DNA of 20,403 nt, taken from NCBI GenBank assembly GCA_900660155.1, contig CABFPE010000116.1, positions 932,160-952,562 on the forward strand, given 5' to 3'. Positions 1 through 10,901 of the stretch are shown piece by piece. The stretch's first letter is position 1. The number at the start of each line of letters is the position of its first letter. The translations under genes were made by a program, and so were the position numbers. This stretch comes from Hofstenia miamia. Its lineage: Eukaryota > Xenacoelomorpha > Acoela > Hofsteniidae. The notes under the pieces are model-generated. The model was not told the origin of the DNA. It made no database searches and saw nothing but the letters and a program-made list of their open reading frames with translations.

Positions 1-492
1 TTACCATTATATTCGTGTTATAACTCACAGCAGTAGAAAATTCATCTTCCATTTGTAAGAAAAAATTATTTATATAAGTTTTATTTGGACAATAAGAGAT
101 ATTTAATAATTGACTATTAAAATTTTTGTCTGGGTTTCGAATTTCAAACCAGAGACTTTCATAAGTTGAATCTTTTTTGGTTTGAGTATTTTAGGTATTA
201 AAAACATGACACCACCTCCTTTTGTCTTATTAAAATGAAAGGTTGGATTTCTGTCCTTTCTAAATATTTTCAATTTAGAGTTATCGATTGACCAGGACTA
301 ATTGTAACCATCATTTGTACGCCAGGTTTCAGTTATGCCCAGAATAAAGTTTGAATCCAGTTCAGAAATGAATTGTCTAAATTCCGAATTTTTTATTGAG
401 AGATTCTGAAAATTTATGTGAATATATTTAAAAGAATTAGTTGAATGCATTATGTTTGATAATTCTGAGTATTCATAAATATTATCGGCAAA
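1..492 (-). pseudogene. LINE (non-LTR retrotransposon) endonuclease domain, 5' fragment, decayed
   Basis: Read on the minus strand, this is the start of an apurinic-type endonuclease domain of a LINE ORF2. Visible motifs in order are NFQNLS, then ILGITETW (the catalytic ITE(T)W motif, near 321-345), FRKDRNP, KGGGVMFLIP (near 190-225) and ESLWFEI (near 130-155). The reading ends in TNIMV at the window edge, where the GDFN motif would follow. It is broken by a TAG stop at 298-300 and by a frameshift near 175-185. A possible start is the ATG at 448-450; the frame is open upstream to a stop at 493-495. The rest of the element lies outside the window. Family membership is clear from the motifs; the clade (CR1/L2-like or other) is not. 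Confidence 0.8.
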
Positions 493-611
493 CTAAATTG
501 ACCAACATAAGTGAGTCATTATTGCAAGTACATGACCATGCAACTTCCATGACGTCACTACAACACCCCCATCAATATCCATGACCTAACACAGGCCATG
601 AGTCACCACCT
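488..611 (+). repeat. Dispersed repeat, copy 1 (contains TGACGTCA)
   Basis: It begins GCAAACTAAATTG and contains CCATGACGTCACTACAAC, then CAATATCCATGACCTAACAC and AGGCCAT, ending near AGTCA. The same order of blocks recurs at 7490-7611, and the inner half again at 7662-7716. Its left edge lies at the point where the LINE frame opens, so it probably marks an element boundary. No coding potential is seen and the element class is unknown. Confidence 0.8.
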
Positions 612-663
612 CTTGACCAATCAGAAAAAAGTTAGAAGAGCTTCACCAGATATAACTACAATT

Positions 664-1060
664 AATGTTAACATCTCTTAAAGGATACAACACCTTTAAA
701 TAGTATTTGTTATAACATTTGATGTCTATAATAACACCACCTTCATGTCAAAGAGTGAGAATCAAAAACCAATTATGTTTTCAATTAATGCTACTGTACA
801 TTTGAGACTTCAACAGCTTTAAGCCACATTTGTTATAACATTTGGACCTTTTCTGTTTGCAAGAGTGGAAATCAAAAAATGTTTATGCTTTCATTTCATG
901 TCAATGTCTCTTAGAGGGTACAATGCCTTTAAACTGTACTTGTCATAACATTTGATAATCTCTATAATAACAACACCTTCATGCAGAAGAGTGAGAATTG
1001 AAAATCAATTATGTTTTCAATTAATGCCAATGTACATTAGAGACTTCAGCACTTTATAAC
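664..1060 (+). repeat. Minisatellite, ~117 bp units with a ~233 bp dimer pattern
   Basis: The block TTG(T/C)NATAACATTTG recurs at about 707, 830 and 940, and GAGTG followed by AATCAAAA-like sequence recurs with each. Units 1 and 3 resemble each other (both carry TCTATAATAACA, CACCTTCATG and TTATGTTTTCAATTAATGC) more than unit 2. A fourth unit begins near 1024 (TGTACATTAGAGACTTCA, matching 794 onward) and breaks off. This gives an alternating higher-order pattern with period about 233. Confidence 0.75.
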
Positions 1061-2848
1061 AAATTGCAGGGCTTTTTATTGTGTTGATCATTTATCATTC
1101 ATCATGAAAATGAAATATATGCTATTATTAAACACATAAAGCCTTGAATGGTTTAGTCAATTACAATGCTGGATAGAATATATTTGAACCATCATGTTCA
1201 GAGATACACATTTAATAAATACAATGAAATGTGGGCGTACATCTGATTTTTATATCCAGTAACACAATAATAAATTGCTAACACAACAAAACATGTTTGG
1301 ATGTCAGCCATTCATTGCAAAAAAGGAAAGTTCACAGTAAATTTTAAGCATGGAATTATATATTTAATAAATAAATATTCAAAAATCACTATCATCACAA
1401 CCAATTGTTACAAAAAAATTAACACTACATGAATATTAAATGTATAAATTCAAACAAAACAAGGGTAAAAACAATGGGGACTTATGTGATAATTATATTA
1501 TCAATGCAATGAAACCAAAAGAATATAAAAACTTTGTTTAGTTATTTCTAAAATATCATATCAAATAAACTCTTACTACATTAAGCAAATTCTATAAGAA
1601 TTTATTTTGACAAAAAACGCCATGTTCTAGTTTCCATTGAGATTATAATTGCTAACAACACATCTCAAGAAAGAAAATGGAGCAGTGATTTGGTAAAAAC
1701 AAGAAATTCAGGAAAAAAATATTCATCAAATAAATAATGAAATAATATTGTTTTTTAAAGTTCTTTGTTCTATTTAATTAATCATGTCATCTCTATTGAA
1801 AATAGTCATATTTCGGCTATTCATTTTACATATGGTTGGTGATGTTTCGTACTAGAAAACCATTTCTTTCATATGTTAAAGAATATATCAAATTCATGGT
1901 TATTCTGGTTGATAATGTTAAATTGAAGTGAAAGCTTTGTCAATCTAACCATGTTTTATGCTCATCTATGAAATGGATGCTTTTATTTCATGGTTTTTTG
2001 TTATACAGGTACGTTTATTGTTGAATTTTACCAAATATACATTTAAATTTTTGTTTTATTCAACAATCAGAATTTGCATAGTAGTGCTGGCGTGAATTTA
2101 TTCCTTGAAAACTTATTAAGTTTCCTATTTCAATCCAATAATTGATGTGTTTTTAAGTGATTTTATGCTTTTTTGTTATCTTGAGTAACATAGCATTAAA
2201 TATTATTTGTCTAAGCCAATTAACGTCAATTTCACTTGTCAAATTAATATATTATTGTGGAGTCACAGTCAACAATCTAAATGAAGTGATGGCGGAAATA
2301 CCATTGATTTCAATCTCGAAATACATGTAAAAAAAGGGCTTTGGTTTAAATCTCAAAATACATCTACACATAGAAACATTGGTATTTCATTTATCCCCCA
2401 AATTTAATGTTTTTGCTTTCATCATTTGCACTAATTTGCAATATTTCACATGTTTTCAACATTTCTGGTTTCTAACTCTTGTATTTTAATTAAACACGTA
2501 TTAATATTTGTATTTTTTTAGCAATATTAAACATAACACTTGGCATATGGCTGATATTTTAGAGCTCCTACACTTACAAAATATTAATTTGCAATTTTCT
2601 CAAAATTCTTAGTAATATTTCTTTGAAATATCATGCACCTATATTTTTACATGTGAATAATACACTATTTACAAGCATTTGTACGTTTAGAAGGTGAGCT
2701 CAACATGGAGTTGACTAATTTAATGATTGGAAATCATATCTAGCAAAGGGGAATCGAGTGTGTAGCAATACATCAACTAGAAGAATGGTGAATTGCCTGG
2801 AAAAGCGTATTCTCTTTCCATGACAATTATACATAGTGTTACTATATA
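1061..2848. other. AT-rich stretch, no gene seen
   Basis: About 1.8 kb of AT-rich, low-complexity sequence with frequent stops in all frames. I recognise no protein motif, terminal inverted repeat pair or RNA gene. The last 150 bp could include the 5' non-coding end of the P-like element that follows, but no terminal repeat was recognised. Confidence 0.6.
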
Positions 2849-5800
2849 CAGGCCAAGCAATGGCGAATTTCTAAAGCATTTGGAGAGGCCGATTATAATG
2901 AGGAAGTTCACATATTTTCAACTTGGTGGCCATTAAATTACCTGTGCCATATTTCATTTAGTTGTGTAATTGCACGTTGTGTATGCTCAGTGTATGGATG
3001 CAGTTCTGGCTATTTGAGTAATCCCGCAAAAAAACAATTTACAAATTTCCAAAGGATGAATGCTTTACCAAATTTGATCAGTGTGGAGGAAATTACAGAG
3101 TACATGGGTATTTGCCACGATCATTGGCCTTCTGATGTTAAAATGAAAACGATTCATGGTGGTATTATGGTATTTTCTTAATTTATAACTTGTAACTGTT
3201 GTCTATCTATTGAATATAATTTATTTTTTTTGAACCAACTGTTGATAGATGTGTTTTTTATAATTATTCGTTTTATGAGCCCAGTTTTATGAATTTTTTT
3301 ATGTTTTATTGTATTTCAAATTTTACCTTCTATAGTGCTGACTGGAACTATTCTGGATTTCACTAAATAGTAGCATGTTTTTATAGGAATCATATAAGAA
3401 GGCTTATGCAACTTTCAGTCCAAAATTTTGCAAAATTGTTTCTATATCTTAAATTTAAACTCTGTGATTCTATTTGAGATGTGTGCTTCTTTGCAATTTG
3501 TGCATAATTTTGCAATGAATATTAAATTTATTAACCTTACACAGCTTATCGTCAATTTTACAGTGAGACAAAGACAGGTCCCTTCAGAGATGGAATTGGA
3601 TCCAATATTTTAGGATCCAATCCGTTCCGGATCCAAAACTTCGAGATCCGGATCTTATCCAATCCGAATTTTTAAAAAAAATTAGTTTTTAATCCAAAAC
3701 ACATCCAAATTTAAATAAATATTCTAACAATAAATTATTATGGACTTAAAAATATTTGTTATTTTTAAATGTGAATAAAAAATTTTTGGATAGAAGAGCA
3801 TCCTAAATTAAACTAGTATTTTTACATTTGGGCAGTGTTAGCAAAAGCTAAGGTATTCTACTTGCTTCTCTGTGTTCTGGGCTTGTTCGTTGACATACAT
3901 ATTAGAGAGAATCTTTTTCAAAATTCTGCTCTGCAATTTGCAAGTTTGTACAAACAAATGTTTTTGGTTGCTTTACTATTTTATCATTATGTGATGGCTA
4001 ACACGAATCGCATTTTCAGATTTGAAGTATTGGTCAACAATTTTATAAAATGTTGGAAAGAATAACACTGAACCTGTTGAATGAAAAATGAAATTCAATT
4101 ACAAAATTTCTTTTAGATTGAGATTATTAAACTACGAATCAATATAAAAATGTAAGAATACACCAGTTTTAAAAAATTTTGGATCCGAAGTTTCTAAGAA
4201 TGAAGATCCGATCTGATCTGATCCGAACCGATTCCATCTCTGGGTCACGGATTGGGAGCGAAAAAGAGCACTCTCCTCAATTACGTGGTGGTTTCAGATT
4301 GAAAGTAGCGTGAATAGTTTTTGAGCTATAAGCGGTTAAAAATGTTTTATATGATAATGAAAAATTTTCAAGAATCCCCAGGCAGCTTAAGGTTAAACAA
4401 CAAACGTAAACATTTATAAGCACATGCTTAGATTTTCTTTTAGATACCAGATGAGGCACCATGTGTGTTCCCCAATATGCCAAACTCTGTAATACCTACT
4501 CCTCCCTCACGAAAAAGATCAACTCTCCATGCAAGTATTCATGGTATTTTGCCTGATCAAATGGATGAATTTCTGAGAAACAATGAAATTTCACCTGGTA
4601 CTATTATGTCTAAACTTAGAGATATTTTTTCTTATCATAATGTTGTCAGATCATGTGAAGCTAAATTTATAATTTTCTTGAAACATTGGAACGATCCTTT
4701 CGTAACTTCACAAAAAATCAAATTGATCATATCAATACTCCAAGTAATTTGCGTCGCTACTCAGATGATATTTTTCACTCTTTTGAATGGCATAGTACAA
4801 GTCGTGCTTTGTACAAGCTGTTACAAGCCCACTTAGTGTTACCTAGTATAAGATTATTACAAAATATTACTTTATCTGTTGTACATCTGACTGATACAAC
4901 ATTTTTTGATTCAGTGTCATTGCATTTAGATGAGAGAAGCAAATATAGCTTGATAATTATCGATGAAATGCATGTTAGGAAGGGATTATCATATCATGGT
5001 GGAACAGTTTATGGAAAAGCCTGTGACAGTGAAGAATTGGCTTCAAGTGTTAGGGTTTAATGGTTAAGTGCTTCTTTGGAGGTCCTTGTTTTGTAGCCAA
5101 ACTGTTGCCTGTTTTAAATTTGACAGCAGATTTTCAATTTAATGTTGTAAGCCAATTAATTAAAACGTTATCAGACTGCGAAATTAAAACACTTGCTGTT
5201 ATTTGTGATAATTATCGAAAGAATCAAGCATTTCAAGATATGTTCACAAATATTCCTGATAGTAACTGTATTTTAGTTACTTTTGAAAATTGCCCTTTTT
5301 CAGAAGGCATTGTATTATTAAATGGCCCTTCTAATTTAATCAAGTGGTTGAGGAACAATTGGATCACTGAAAAAAACAACAGCTACAGTTTTATGATCGC
5401 TGTGATTCTGAAAATTTTATGGTAGCTCGGTTTCAGAACCTGATATCTCTGCATAAACAGGAATGTGCTCAGGTTGTCACACTCTTCATTAACAGCTTCT
5501 GTTGTTTATTCCATCAAGCCTACAGAAACAAAATGTAGGTTTAGCCTTAAAAGTTTTTTCACATAAAACTGCTGCAGCAATTAGTGTATCTACTAAATCT
5601 AGCTGTTCATGGAAAACAACTGCAAAATTTATATCATTAATAAGCAGATGGTGGCTCATTGTAGATGAAAAAACGAAACTGTCTCTCAGTGGTGGCGCAA
5701 TGTCTTCTGTTAATGATGATAGACTGGACTTTTTACCTCCAATGGCTAAACTTCGTTAATGGGACCTTTCTCAAATGCTGAAAGAATCCAATCGCTTACT

Positions 5801-6472
5801 AAATACACTAGCCAGGCTTTGCGAAGGACATTCTTGGGTTTAGTACATTTAACAAAATACGTGCTGAGGACTAAAAATTCATGTAGACATGATTACGTTT
5901 TGTTAGTATTTTTGACGTCCAATGATATTGAATAATGTTTGAAAAGTATAGTCAAAGTTCTCGCAATAATTACTATATTTCTGTGTGTCAAGCACTTGAA
6001 ACATTTAAGCTAAAAACTGCTTGCTTTTTTATGAAATACAATTTTGAGTTTTTTCTTCTATCTGTCAAAGATCACTGGTGTATTAATTGTTACCGCAGTT
6101 TGTCAGTTTCAGAGGAAGAAGCTATTGAAAACTTATTTGCCATTGTAGAAAATTTACCTGATGACACCAATATGGGCATTGTGTACATTGCAGGTTATAT
6201 TGCTCACCATTGCTCAAAATACAGCATCACAGTGCAAAGTAACAAATTTACTGAATTTACTGCAGCAATTGATTGTGGACAACTTTCATATCCCTGCAAA
6301 GAATTGTTTTCCTTTGCCAACTATCTTTTTGCTTTATATTAAATTGTAATATAACACTATTTTGTAGAAAAAGTTTAACTCGTTTTATAGAGTGCATTGT
6401 TGACACATACATTGATATAAATTTTGAAAAAAAAGGTGCTCATTACCTTAGCAAATATTTTGTTAAATAATA
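2849..6472 (+). pseudogene. P-element / THAP9-like transposase, interrupted and frameshifted
   Basis: A cut-and-paste transposase of the P superfamily: an N-terminal THAP DNA-binding zinc finger followed by an RNase H-like catalytic domain. The THAP finger is at 2978-3160: CSVYGC, then ICHDHWPSD, fitting C-x(2-4)-C ... C-x2-H. Homology resumes at 4444 after a TTTTAG acceptor-like site. Characteristic blocks then appear in shifting frames: SLIIIDEMHV (about 4945-4975), LAVICDNYRKN (about 5190-5222), NLIKWLRNNWI (about 5335-5366), SSLQKQNVGLALKVF (about 5505-5555), FSNAERIQSLTKYTSQALRR (about 5768-5827), the remnant of a GKYRQ-type block with NNYYISV (about 5940-5985), and YIAGYIAHHC (about 6190-6215). 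A probable tail (RFIECIVDTYIDINFEKKG) ends at 6470. Frameshifts lie near 4685, 5058, 5375, 5500 and 5935, with several stops. No terminal inverted repeats were found. It is dead as a gene. Confidence 0.85.
3585..4242. mobile_element. Non-autonomous hAT-type element inside the P-like element
   Basis: The left end reads CAGAGATGGAATTGG and the right end, on the opposite strand, reads CAGAGATGGAATCGG, so terminal inverted repeats of at least 14 of 15 bases are visible. CAGAGATGG is a hAT-style terminus. Both ends carry GATCC/GATCTGATC-type subterminal motifs. The 8-bp flanks are GGTCCCTT (3577-3584) and GGTCACGG (4243-4250), 5 of 8 identical, so a decayed target duplication is possible but not shown. 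A 76-codon open frame inside (3835-4065) has no recognisable domain. It sits between the THAP finger and the catalytic part of the P-like pseudogene, probably within an intron. Confidence 0.75.
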
Positions 6473-7078
6473 TCTCTATGGCCAAGTTAGCTAAATTTTG
6501 ATTCTATTAAAATTATAAAAAATCAATCCCTAGTTTATTTTTGAACTTCTGGCCAAGGAATGCTTTTTAATTTGTGTTTTTTGCCTTAATACAAAGTTTA
6601 CTTTCATATTTACAATATTACGTTTGTGAAATGACTTATTTATTTAAAAAACCATGTATTTATTATTTTATGGTATCATTAAATAACGGCCTCTACAAAC
6701 TTTTCTGTATTTGCTTGCTGCATGTCCTGTATATAGTAACGCTATGTAACTACACAATGCAATGGAAAAAATATCAACAAGACTGTGAGCAAGAGTCATA
6801 AACCAAATAAACTGAAAAACGTGCAAAGTCGACAAAAGATGTAACAGTCAGCAAAAGTGTACAACCCTGAAAATCCATATAAAACAAAAAGAAATGCAGA
6901 GAAAAAACAGTTGTTTAAAACTAATACCATATTAGTGTATTAATGAAAGCACGTATATGTATAAATCCTACTAATAGCGTCGCATGTATAATAGTTTTGG
7001 AAGACGAAATTTAAGTTTATATTTCATATGCATGTAATGTTTAAGTATGACGAATATTTTCCAATTTTGTATATTGGA
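6473..7078. other. AT-rich spacer, no gene seen
   Basis: About 600 bp downstream of the P-like pseudogene. One open frame of 75 codons (6574-6801) has a hydrophobic, low-complexity composition and no recognised motif. The 3' terminus of the P-like element could be here, but no terminal repeat matches the upstream side. Confidence 0.5.
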
Positions 7079-7380
7079 CATTAGCGAAAACGAATTAATT
7101 GCATGGAATTTTTACAATGAAATAGCAGCGCATTTGAAAAAAAACGAAATGTAACCCTTTGAATGTAATGTATAGACCCTCGAAAAAGGAATTAATTACA
7201 ATGATTGCGGATGTTAATCATTAGAACGTGTAGAATTTTGTACAATGAAATAGCAGCGCATTTGAAAAATTGGAAATGTAACCCTTTGCATGTAATGTTA
7301 AGATTTCCCCAAAAAACGAATTAAATTACAATAGTAGATATTAATCATTAGAAATGCATGGAATTTTTTGTGGATAAGAA
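7079..7380 (+). repeat. 128-bp tandem repeat, about 2.3 units
   Basis: GAAATAGCAGCGCATTTGAA occurs at 7119 and 7247, exactly 128 bp apart. AATGTAACCCTTTG and ACGAATTAA-type blocks repeat in the same register. GCATGGAATTTTT recurs at 7101 and 7356, with a diverged version at 7228, so a third unit starts and is cut off near 7380. There is no coding potential. It stands directly upstream of the second copy of the dispersed repeat. Confidence 0.85.
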
Positions 7381-7489
7381 ACACAATGTGAATTAAGTCA
7401 CTAATGTATTATCACAGTACCCGATTAGTCAGCTAACAATTTCATGTATATTTACAAAAAAATAAATGAAGTAAAGTAAAATAAAACAT

Positions 7490-7611
7490 GCAAACTAAAT
7501 TGGCCAACATTAACACAATAGCAAGTATATGAATCAATGACTATGCAATTTCCATGACGTCACTACAACGCCCCCGTCAATATCCACAACCTAACACAGG
7601 CCATTAGTCAA
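7490..7611 (+). repeat. Dispersed repeat, copy 2 (contains TGACGTCA)
   Basis: Same block order and same strand as 488-611: GCAAACTAAATTG at the left edge, TTTCCATGACGTCACTACAA, CAATATCCA, CCTAACACAGGCCAT and AGTCA at the right edge. The substitutions and indels relative to copy 1 indicate an old dispersed family. Confidence 0.85.
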
Positions 7612-7661
7612 AATAACCGGGGCTACGAAAACGAATATTTGAAGAATTGTCAATACAATTG

Positions 7662-7716
7662 TTTCCATGACGTCACTACAACACCCCGTCAATATCCATG
7701 ACCTAACACAGGCTCT
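7662..7716 (+). repeat. Dispersed repeat, copy 3 (partial)
   Basis: Contains TTTCCATGACGTCACTACAA, then CCCCGTCAATATCCATGACC and TAACACAGGC, corresponding to the inner half of copies 1 and 2. It starts 113 bp after the same point in copy 2, so copies 2 and 3 form a short tandem. Confidence 0.85.
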
Positions 7717-8428
7717 AAAAACATATAGTTTTAAGTAATAAATGTATCCAGGTTAGAGTTAAATTGCAAATTGGATTTATAAATACAACAATTCTTTAAT
7801 TATAAAATCGTATTTCTCTATTGCACTAAATATTGTAAAATTAAGCCCTGAAAATTTGCACTAACCGAATACAGAAATATTTGCTATTTGAGGGTTAATA
7901 TTAGCCCATATTATTGAAGAAGTTGAGAATTTTGCATGAAATATTTCTGAATAAATAAAACTCTACTTTTAAATGATAATTACTGCAATCAACATATTTT
8001 AACCAAAATTAAAATTTATTGTAGAATTACAAAGGCTAGAGATTCACTTAAAAAATTATAAGTAAATAGGCTATAGAAAACTAAACAAGATCTTTATATC
8101 TACCCTTTTTTATGCTTAAAAAATATTAAACACATTAATTTCCAGTAAATTTCCACAAATATTTAATAAACAATCATTCAAGAAATAAACAACTAAACGC
8201 CATCAAAAAACAGCAAATGCTGACATATTGACTGAGTCTTTCACCTAAAACAAATAGAAATGTAAAATTATATCAATATCAAAACTTATGAATTGTTATA
8301 TAAATAATCTGCAATGATTTTCTTAAAATTCAAAATGCAGTACTATTTCATTGGTATTGAGAAGGTATTTCGAATTCCTACTAGAATATCCTGCTCAAAA
8401 AGTTGCATCCGCCTAAGGGGAATCATAA
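7717..8428. other. AT-rich stretch, no gene seen
   Basis: About 700 bp with no open frame of note, no recognised motif and no clear repeat. Confidence 0.6.
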
Positions 8429-8928
8429 CCTAAAGGTGCATTCAGATGAGGATCTTTTGATGAAACTACGTTCAGACGAGCATTACTTTGATGCGCGATC
8501 CTTGTTTATTAATCAAGTAAGATTAATAGGAATTATGTTTTTCAATCACTAACGTGTTTGTAATCAACATGTCAACTACTTATTCAAGACAATAATCTAA
8601 AAAATATATTGAACATTCAGTAGCATAACTTATGAAAAATTAGTATTGCTTTATTGCAAGGGATAACTGTTTTTTACTAAAAAATTCGAACATCTAGTTT
8701 TCAATATTGTCAAGTTTCATTTTGAAGTAAAATAATTGAGCTTCAAAATCCTCCTATTTTAAGACTCACAGCTACTTGCAACAATCAAAGTCGTTAGTTA
8801 CTGCTTGTTCAAATGAATAATGTGGGTTCAGACGAGCATCTTTTTTATGTATGCTTTTTGATTAAAGTGCATTCAGACGAGCAACTTTTTGACGCATCAA
8901 AAGATGATTGTTTGAACACATCTTAAGG
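8429..8928. mobile_element. 500-bp TIR element (MITE) with TTCAGACGAGCA motifs
   Basis: The first 34 bases (CCTAAAGGTGCATTCAGATG..., ending ATCTTTTGATG) match the reverse complement of 8895-8928 at 25 of 34 positions, most differences being transitions. TTCAGACGAGCA recurs inside, in the same orientation, at 8471, 8827 and 8872, with a diverged form at 8441. There is no coding capacity, so it is a non-autonomous DNA element. No target-site duplication is convincing, and the superfamily (possibly hAT) is not established. Confidence 0.7.
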
Positions 8929-10294
8929 GCAATTGAATTATGCAATTGCGGTAAGAGTACACAATAGGATTTGCAGTTGGTAGCTAATTCAACCATTTCA
9001 AAACATCTTAGAGATTGTGGACTAAGCAATGACTTAAAAATTTAAAAAAAAATGCCGAAGCAAAACATCTCACTATCATTGAGAATATTTCAACCAAGTC
9101 TAAATACGCAAAATGATCATATTCATAAACTATTGCTGCAAATTATTAAAATTGTTGAAATAATATATTATAAAATCAAGTAAATTTAGAGAGAATTATT
9201 TGTAGGGAAATTGACAATGGCTTTATAATTCGAAATATATTGAATGTTTTTAATCAACTTATTAAAAATCATTAAAAATTCTCAACTATTCGAACTAAGA
9301 ATAGTAGCTGCAGAAGAATTCCGCTAATTGAATTGAAGTACTGTAGTTTTAGGAGAAGTCAGTTATAGTGAAATGTGGACTTGGATATTGCTTAGGAAAA
9401 CAATCTTCAGCATTCTAATGCAGCAATTTTTATTAACAAAATGAATTCTTTGACAATTGCATTGCCGTGACTTAAAACAATTTGCGTATTTTATTATTTA
9501 AAAAAAGCATTAGTAAAAACATATTTAGCTCAATTTGACCATCTTTTATAGTATGAACTATTTTAAAGAGGACAATATAACACTAACCGTTAGTTATGGC
9601 TAATTTCAATTGAAATATTATTAAGCTACCTTTTTCTATGTTGTGCTTACAATTCAGGATCAATCTCTACGAGATTTATGATTTTTCAGTGATTGAAAAA
9701 TATTCGATCAAATGATTCAATCAGGTATATTAATCATTTTTCTTTTCGAAATTTTGAAAATGATAATTATTTCTTAGGCGTCTGAAACTGTTAATTGTTA
9801 AACTGCTTCGTGTAAATTGAAATCATTCTTCACATTTCAACACAGACAAATGAGGTATTGTGCTATTTTAAAATTCTAAGGTGCAAATGCAAAATTTAAT
9901 ACAAATGAATAAAAGAGCTCGTTCCCATTAAATTTTTGAAATACAGACATTAATTTTTTTCTTGGGTGAAATGCAAAAACATAGGATCTCAAAAGAGTAG
10001 ATTGAAATATATAAGCAAACTGTTTATTAAAAATACAGACGAAATTCAACATTAACAACTATTAAATTCAATAAGAGTACTATTTCTATTCATAAAAGAT
10101 ACTTTACATTTTGAATGAAGACTTCAAAAACTGAGAAATTATAAAGAAAAAGTATGTCATATCAATTTTCCTTCCTATTACAAATTCATAAAATTACAAA
10201 GTCTACTTCGAGTTAAATCAACAAATCTAAACGACCTTCATGTTTACAAATTGGCTACTAAAAATACGTGAATTTGCAGTGATTCACATAATTT
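8929..10294. other. AT-rich stretch, no gene recognised
   Basis: About 1.4 kb with only short open frames, including a 60-codon minus-strand frame at 9876-10058 of low-complexity composition. The right part should correspond to the upstream palm and fingers of the Penelope-like reverse transcriptase, but I cannot recognise those motifs. It is either too decayed or the retroelement was 5' truncated, as is common. Confidence 0.5.
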
Positions 10295-10795
10295 TTTACA
10301 ATACCTTCGATAAATATTTATATGTCAAAATTTGAACAAAAAGAAATAAATATTACCAAAATAATGAGCAAATTTCATTACTATGCTCGATATGTTGATA
10401 ATATAAGTTACTAGATATATAATATAATGTTAAAGAAATGCTTCCTTCCTTGAATTCTTTAAATTCTGTAATTCATTTGACAAACGAGGAAGAAAACCAA
10501 CCAAAGATTACCATTGAAAGAATAAAACACAAAATTATGTCATCATTTTACAACAAACCAACCGATAAAAATTTAGTAGCTAACTATCATTCGAACGTAC
10601 CTTTTGTATACAAGAAATATATGATCAAAGGTCTGATAAATCGACGTTTTATGATTGATCAAAATTACGAAGAACTTCATCAATCAATCATAAAAAAAGA
10701 AACACACCATTTATTTAACATGTTTCGGTAAGCCCTTGCTATTGTCAAAAAGTTTCTCACTATAAAATTCACAAAATATTCATCAAATTAAAATT
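10295..10795 (+). pseudogene. Penelope-like element, reverse transcriptase C-terminal part (left of the insertion)
   Basis: Penelope-like elements encode a reverse transcriptase followed by a GIY-YIG endonuclease. Here NIYMSKFEQKEIN (10313-10351, the segment after the LSPxLA region) leads to YYARYVDN (10382-10402), which is the catalytic YVDD motif with its second Asp changed to Asn. A stop follows. In another frame, from the ATG at 10438, come KITIERIKHKI, FYNKPTDKNLVANYHSN (10537-10587), YKKYMIKGLINR and LHQSIIKKETHHLFN. These are the thumb-type blocks of Penelope reverse transcriptases (YxKPT ... N/YHS...K...I+GLI.R). A shifted frame continues VKKFLTIKF to about 10795. The second half of the element is at 13344-13705. 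Confidence 0.8.
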
Positions 10796-10863
10796 TTTTA
10801 TAATATCTTCTGTAAATTTAGTTTGAATTTATATTCATTTCATGTTCAAGCTTAGTTCCTTTA

Positions 10864-10868
<5 letters not shown>

Positions 10869-10899
<31 letters not shown>
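10869..10899. repeat. TA microsatellite, left of the Crypton-like element
   Basis: An uninterrupted run of alternating T and A of about 30 bases. A similar run lies at 13265-13305 and a short one at 10983-10994. These runs bracket the inserted tyrosine-recombinase element. Confidence 0.9.

Positions 10900-10900
<1 letters not shown>

Positions 10901-10901
<1 letters not shown>

Noticed and set aside
2978..3160. THAP finger as part of a host THAP-domain gene
   Set aside because: The catalytic P-type transposase blocks follow on the same strand in the right order, so a transposon origin is the simpler reading.
3835..4065. 76-codon frame inside the hAT-type element
   Set aside because: No recognisable domain on either strand; hydrophobic composition is expected by chance in AT-rich DNA.
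5688..5700. CAGTGGTGGCG as a possible hAT terminus
   Set aside because: It lies inside the coding remnant of the P-like transposase and has no partner end.
6574..6801. 75-codon plus-strand frame, hydrophobic
   Set aside because: Looks like a chance frame in AT-rich DNA; no homology visible and no link to the P-like transposase blocks.
9876..10058. 60-codon minus-strand frame
   Set aside because: Phe/Leu-rich low-complexity translation without motif or context.
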